This document shows, piece by piece, positions 62,431 to 64,000 of a stretch of DNA of 64,000 nt. Each line of letters starts with the position of its first letter. Within the stretch, counting starts at the first letter, position 1. The notes under the pieces were generated by a model, which worked only from the letters and a program-made list of their open reading frames with translations, was not told where the DNA came from and ran no database searches. Origin of the DNA: RGIG995 sp045543655 (GTDB taxonomy: Bacteria > Bacillota > Clostridia > Oscillospirales > UBA644); NCBI GenBank assembly GCA_045543655.1, contig JAZPXN010000068.1, forward strand, positions 35,473-99,472, written 5' to 3'. The position numbers were made by a program, and so were the translations under genes.

Positions 62431-63060
62431 ATGAGCAAGAAATTTATCGTTACCATCGCCCGTCAGTTCGGTAGCGGCGGCAGTGAGATCGGCTACAAAC
62501 TGGCACAGGAACTCGGCATCAAATACTATGACAAGGATCTGGTCGTGCAGGCCGCGAAGGAAAGCGGTATGTGCGAGCACGTCATGGCCCAGGAAGACGA
62601 AAAGGCAACGGGAAGTTTCCTTTACTCTATGGTACTGGCTCCCCACGCGGCGGCTTCTCACTTCCTCAACTGGACGGAGGATTCCCTCAACGACCGCATC
62701 TATAAGGCTCAGGCTAACTTTATCCGGAAGGCCGCGTCGGAGGAATCCTGCGTCTTTATCGGACGGTGCGCCGACTACCTTCTCTGGGACGAACCCAACG
62801 TTTTCCGGGTCTTTATTCAGGCCGACATGGAAGACCGCAAGGCCCGCATTGCTGCGGAAGGAGATCTGCCCCTGAACAAGGCGGAGGACGTGATCAAGAA
62901 GAAAGACAAGACCCGCGCGAATTATTATAATTTCCACACCAACAACCGCTGGACCGACCTGACGAACTACGATCTATGCATCAACGTTTCCAAGATCGGC
63001 GGCATCGACGAAGCGGTTCACCTGATCAAAGAAATGATCAACATCCGCTTCAAAGACTAA
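62431..63060 (+). CDS. Cytidylate kinase-like family protein
   Basis: 209 residues, P-loop kinase of the AAA_26/cytidylate-kinase-like family. P-loop variant ARQFGSGGSEIGYKLA, LGIKYYDKDLV, and the conserved FIGRCADYLL and RANYYNFHT. Many anaerobes carry several copies besides the true cmk; substrate uncertain. ATG with GAAAGGA upstream, 18 nt after galE. Confidence 0.88.
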   Translation: MSKKFIVTIARQFGSGGSEIGYKLAQELGIKYYDKDLVVQAAKESGMCEHVMAQEDEKATGSFLYSMVLAPHAAASHFLNWTEDSLNDRIYKAQANFIRKAASEESCVFIGRCADYLLWDEPNVFRVFIQADMEDRKARIAAEGDLPLNKAEDVIKKKDKTRANYYNFHTNNRWTDLTNYDLCINVSKIGGIDEAVHLIKEMINIRFKD

Positions 63061-63071
63061 TTCAAGAAAAC

Positions 63072-63096
63072 GAGGGACAGAGGCCTTCTGTCCCTC
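63072..63096 (+). terminator. Hairpin after the kinase-like gene
   Basis: Perfect 10-bp stem GAGGGACAGA/TCTGTCCCTC with a 5-nt loop, between the stop and tRNA-Arg. No T run follows, so termination is uncertain; it might be a processing site. Confidence 0.5.
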
Positions 63097-63102
63097 TCCG
63101 AC

Positions 63103-63177
63103 GCCCTCATAGTTAAATGGATATAACAAGCCCCTCCTAAGGGCTAGTTATGGGTTCGATTCCCGTTGGGGGTACCA
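63103..63177 (+). tRNA. tRNA-Arg (CCT)
   Basis: 75-nt cloverleaf with acceptor GCCCTCA/TGGGGGT (two G-U pairs), D arm, anticodon stem AGCCC/GGGCT around loop CTCCTAA, T-loop TTCGATT and encoded CCA. Its 3' end borders sequence that looks foreign, so it may be an integration site. Confidence 0.93.
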
Positions 63178-63220
63178 GAAAAGAACCCACATTTGTCTAT
63201 GACAAGTGTGGGTTCTTTTC
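63178..63220 (+). terminator. Long terminator hairpin after tRNA-Arg
   Basis: 20-bp near-perfect stem (63178-63197 with 63201-63220, G-U pair included) with a 3-nt loop, starting directly after the CCA. The descending arm ends in TTCTTTTC. Confidence 0.85.
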
Positions 63221-63221
63221 A

Positions 63222-63393
63222 ATGAAATAAATCCCTTGCAGGATTTGTGAAATAACGCTTCGCGTTATGAAATAGCTGACGCTGTGAAATACGCTGCGGC
63301 GTATGAGGGATTTATTTTATTTCACATTTTGCCGCTAAGGCAAAATATTTCATAATCCAAAGGATTATTTCATATTGCGTAGCAATATTTCAT
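63222..63393. repeat. Symmetric array of seven small hairpins with conserved 7-nt spacers
   Basis: Seven short stem-loops separated by one 7-nt motif. In the first half the motif is RTGAAAT (63222-63228, 63247-63253, 63267-63273, 63284-63290); in the second half it is the reverse complement ATTTCAY (63319-63325, 63347-63353, 63367-63373, 63387-63393). Stems include AAATCC/GGATTT, ATAACGC/GCGTTAT, AGC/GCT, ACGC/GCGT, ATTTTGCC/GGCAAAAT, AATCC/GGATT and ATTGC/GCAAT. An 11-bp inverted repeat AAATAAATCCC (63225-63235) and GGGATTTATTT (63307-63317) can close the first four as a multi-branch structure. It has no coding potential and is not CRISPR-like. I do not recognise a named family; a MITE/REP-type mobile repeat or a structured RNA are both possible. 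Confidence 0.85.
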
Positions 63394-63402
63394 TCAACAC
63401 AT

Positions 63403-63488
63403 TATAATATTTGCAGATACGTTCAATATGAAAGAAAATAAATTTGTTGGTTTATCTATGTAATCAATGCGGTACGATTCGCCGCATT
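63403..63488 (+). promoter_or_regulatory. Promoter, short leader ORF and attenuator-like hairpin
   Basis: TATAAT at 63403-63408 with a weak -35 (TAGCAA, 63380-63385) inside the last hairpin of the array. An 11-codon frame MKENKFVGLSM-stop runs 63428-63463. It is followed by a hairpin ATGCGG/CCGCAT (63467-63472, 63483-63488) and TTTTAATTG. The arrangement resembles a leader-peptide attenuator, but the leader has no clear ribosome-binding site. Confidence 0.4.
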
Positions 63489-63527
63489 TTAATTGTCTTT
63501 ATCAATACAGCAAAGGAGAATATCAAG

Positions 63528-64000
63528 TGGTAAATATCGAAAGTTGGCTGACTACCTTTATCCTCAAGCTAAATGAAACTTTTGCAAATCGCGTGTGGTT
63601 TGTTGGTTTGCAGGGCAGTTACGGCCGAGGGGAAGCAACAGAAACAAGCGACATTGATCTTGTTGTAATTCTGGATGAATTGTCCGCTATGGACATTCAA
63701 GTTTACAATGACATGCTGAATACCCTTCCTCACAGAGAACTGCTTTGCGGTTTTCTTTCAGGCAAAAAAGAAATTTTGAATTGGGAGGCGTCCGACCTGT
63801 TCCAATTTTGCCATGACACTACGCCCATCAAGGGTAGCCTTGACGAGGTGATGGCGGTGATTGACGAAAGCAGTGTGAACCGAGCAAACAAAATCGGTGC
63901 CTGTAATATATACCACGGATGTGTTCACAATATGCTCTATGAAAAAAGCGAAGATGTTTTGCGTGGACTGTATAAATCCGCCTCTTTCGTTGTTCAAGCA
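63528..64000 (+). CDS. MNT-type nucleotidyltransferase (3' end beyond window)
   Basis: Partial gene, about 157 codons. Opens with the nucleotidyltransferase signature VGLQGSYGRGEATETSDIDLVV, read in two parts (GS-x-x-x-G-x(n)-D-x-D), as in ANT-type aminoglycoside nucleotidyltransferases and MNT-domain antitoxins. The remainder (HRELLCGFLSGKKEILNW, YHGCVHNMLYEK) may continue into a helical HEPN-like half. GTG start with AAAGGAG 8 nt upstream. By eye it is AT-richer and its codons differ from the rest of the window, suggesting transfer. Whether it modifies an antibiotic cannot be told. Confidence 0.75.

Noticed and set aside
63222..63393. Hairpin array as a CRISPR or an integron attC array
   Set aside because: The repeated unit is only 7 nt, switches orientation at the centre, and the intervening segments are self-complementary rather than unique. 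No attC R' or R'' core sites are seen.

Overview
This window reads as a chromosomal stretch of an anaerobic, low-abundance-type Bacillota (class Clostridia) with moderate GC content. The evidence is a Gram-positive gene repertoire (RNase Y, RNase M5, CdaA/CdaR, FakA/FakB, HrcA/CIRCE), strong AGGAGG ribosome-binding sites, near-consensus sigma-A promoters with 17-bp spacers, and sporulation genes (spoIIID, yqfC, yqfD, a SpoVB-like flippase). The species cannot be named from sequence alone.

Layout. 1-3.6 kb: the 3' part of rny (minus strand), then a three-gene operon of a small coiled-coil membrane protein, a deacetylase-fold lipoprotein that has lost its metal ligands, and an HD-domain protein. 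3.6-3.9 kb: tRNA-Met and tRNA-Glu. 3.9-11.4 kb (minus): fakB-fakA-plsY, a fatty-acid activation and phospholipid-entry cluster, followed by a giant fused 2-hydroxyacyl-CoA dehydratase activator-like protein. 11.6-14.7 kb (minus): a two-component system and an orphan CARF/PD-(D/E)xK nuclease of the Card1/Can2 (DUF1887) type with no CRISPR-cas locus in view. 14.8-18.3 kb: a zinc-ribbon membrane protein, an oxidoreductase overlapping a short NfeD-like gene, and a DUF3343-cysteine desulfurase pair. 18.3-23.4 kb: cdaA-cdaR, a COG2509 flavoprotein, an RseC-like protein and an acyltransferase. 23.5-26.3 kb: citrate synthase and glutamate dehydrogenase, convergent, which together connect the oxidative TCA branch to ammonia assimilation. 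26.5-34.4 kb: recA-recX-rimO-pgsA-cysE-cysS-recG, mostly tightly spaced. 34.4-39.2 kb: the CIRCE-controlled hrcA-grpE-dnaK-dnaJ heat-shock operon. 39.4-41.7 kb: a large membrane-anchored protein with YD-like repeats. 41.8-55.6 kb (minus): sn-glycerol-1-phosphate dehydrogenase, and a long operon yqfC-yqfD-phoH-ybeY-dgkA-era-recO-mutS2-comEC-holA-rnmV-femX joined by many 4-17 nt overlaps. 55.8-63.1 kb: a GNAT/QueG-like fusion, a SpoVB-like flippase, spoIIID with a degenerate kinase-like gene, a DacA-like protein lacking its catalytic Ser and Lys, galE and a cytidylate-kinase-like gene. 63.1-64 kb: tRNA-Arg(CCU), a terminator hairpin, a striking symmetric array of small hairpins, and the start of an AT-richer nucleotidyltransferase gene that looks horizontally acquired.

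Most of the window is ordinary housekeeping. What deserves attention is the multi-hairpin element at 63222-63393 beside tRNA-Arg, the orphan CARF nuclease at 13447-14682, and a set of enzyme-fold proteins with substituted catalytic residues (deacetylase, D,D-carboxypeptidase, PgsA, kinase-like protein).
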